A DNA stretch of 6,140 nucleotides from the NCBI GenBank assembly GCA_030539475.1, contig JAUNRY010000136.1, forward strand, positions 1-6,140. Reading direction: 5' to 3'. Positions within the stretch are counted from its first letter, which is position 1. Every line of letters begins with the position of its first letter. Shown here in pieces: positions 6,031-6,140 of the stretch. This stretch comes from Bacteroidia bacterium. Lineage in GTDB: Bacteria; Bacteroidota; Bacteroidia; Bacteroidales; Dysgonomonadaceae. Below the pieces are notes generated by a model. That model was not told the origin of the DNA. It did not search any database and was given only the letters and a program-made list of their open reading frames with translations. Both the position numbers and the translations under genes were made by a program.

Positions 6031-6140
6031 ATGGATAAAATTCAGGAACTCACCTCCAAAATTTATTCGGAAGGGGTAGAAAAAGGAAGAGAAGAAGCCG
6101 AGAAAATCATTGCCGAAGCAAAAGCGCAACGCGACCGGAT
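6031..6140 (+). CDS. V/A-type ATP synthase subunit E (N-terminal fragment, cut by window end)
   Basis: Only 36 codons plus two bases are inside the window, so the gene is truncated by the window edge, not broken. The fragment starts Met-Asp-Lys-Ile-Gln-Glu-Leu-Thr and runs into a highly charged Glu/Lys/Ala helix (Glu-Glu-Ala-Glu-Lys-Ile-Ile-Ala-Glu-Ala-Lys). This is the typical N-terminus of subunit E (AtpE/NtpE), which with its partner subunit forms the peripheral stalk linking the catalytic head to the membrane part of the rotary ATPase. In Bacteroidales, E is often the first gene of the V-type operon, which agrees with the promoter and the divergent arrangement here. A soluble coiled-coil protein of another kind, such as an F-type b/delta relative, is less likely. 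Downstream genes expected by analogy (A, B, D, I, K) lie outside the window. Confidence 0.72.
   Translation, partial: MDKIQELTSKIYSEGVEKGREEAEKIIAEAKAQRDR

Overview
The window looks like chromosomal DNA from a member of the Bacteroidota, most likely order Bacteroidales. Three things point there. The protein families match: a long periplasmic M16 zinc protease, a DinF-like MATE transporter, a long LOG-family protein and a V/A-type ATPase subunit E. The start codons lack Shine-Dalgarno sequences and are preceded by A/T-rich leaders. Two promoters fit the Bacteroidota pattern TAnnTTTG. The genus cannot be named from the sequence alone.

Almost everything reads on the minus strand. From right to left: a MATE efflux transporter (5851 to 4562), a LOG-family nucleotide hydrolase-like protein 14 nt behind it (4547 to 3450), a 136-nt gap with a promoter and a co-centred palindrome, then a 938-residue secreted M16 protease (3313 to 497). 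At the far right, a divergent plus-strand gene (6031 onward, cut by the window edge) starts a V/A-type ATPase operon, with a good promoter about 60 nt upstream of its start codon.

The left 500 bases are the least ordinary part. Reading the minus strand by hand reveals two closely packed 38-codon genes, 8 nt apart. The upstream one encodes a single-membrane-span peptide. The downstream one encodes a peptide with a near-canonical double-glycine export leader, as in class II bacteriocins and other peptides exported by PCAT-type transporters. Its frame stops at a TGA but stays open for 11 more codons, adding a second cysteine. The unit is followed by a 14-bp RNA stem capped by a GAAA tetraloop. 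Another ATG-AAA start lies just at the window edge. This resembles the beginning of an undescribed peptide (bacteriocin or signal) cassette; transporter and modification genes, if any, would lie to the left of the window.

Functionally, MATE and LOG are probably co-transcribed, and the M16 gene has its own promoter. The peptide pair may form a separate unit beyond a weak terminator after the M16 gene. There is no sign of CRISPR, rRNA, tRNA or insertion sequences.
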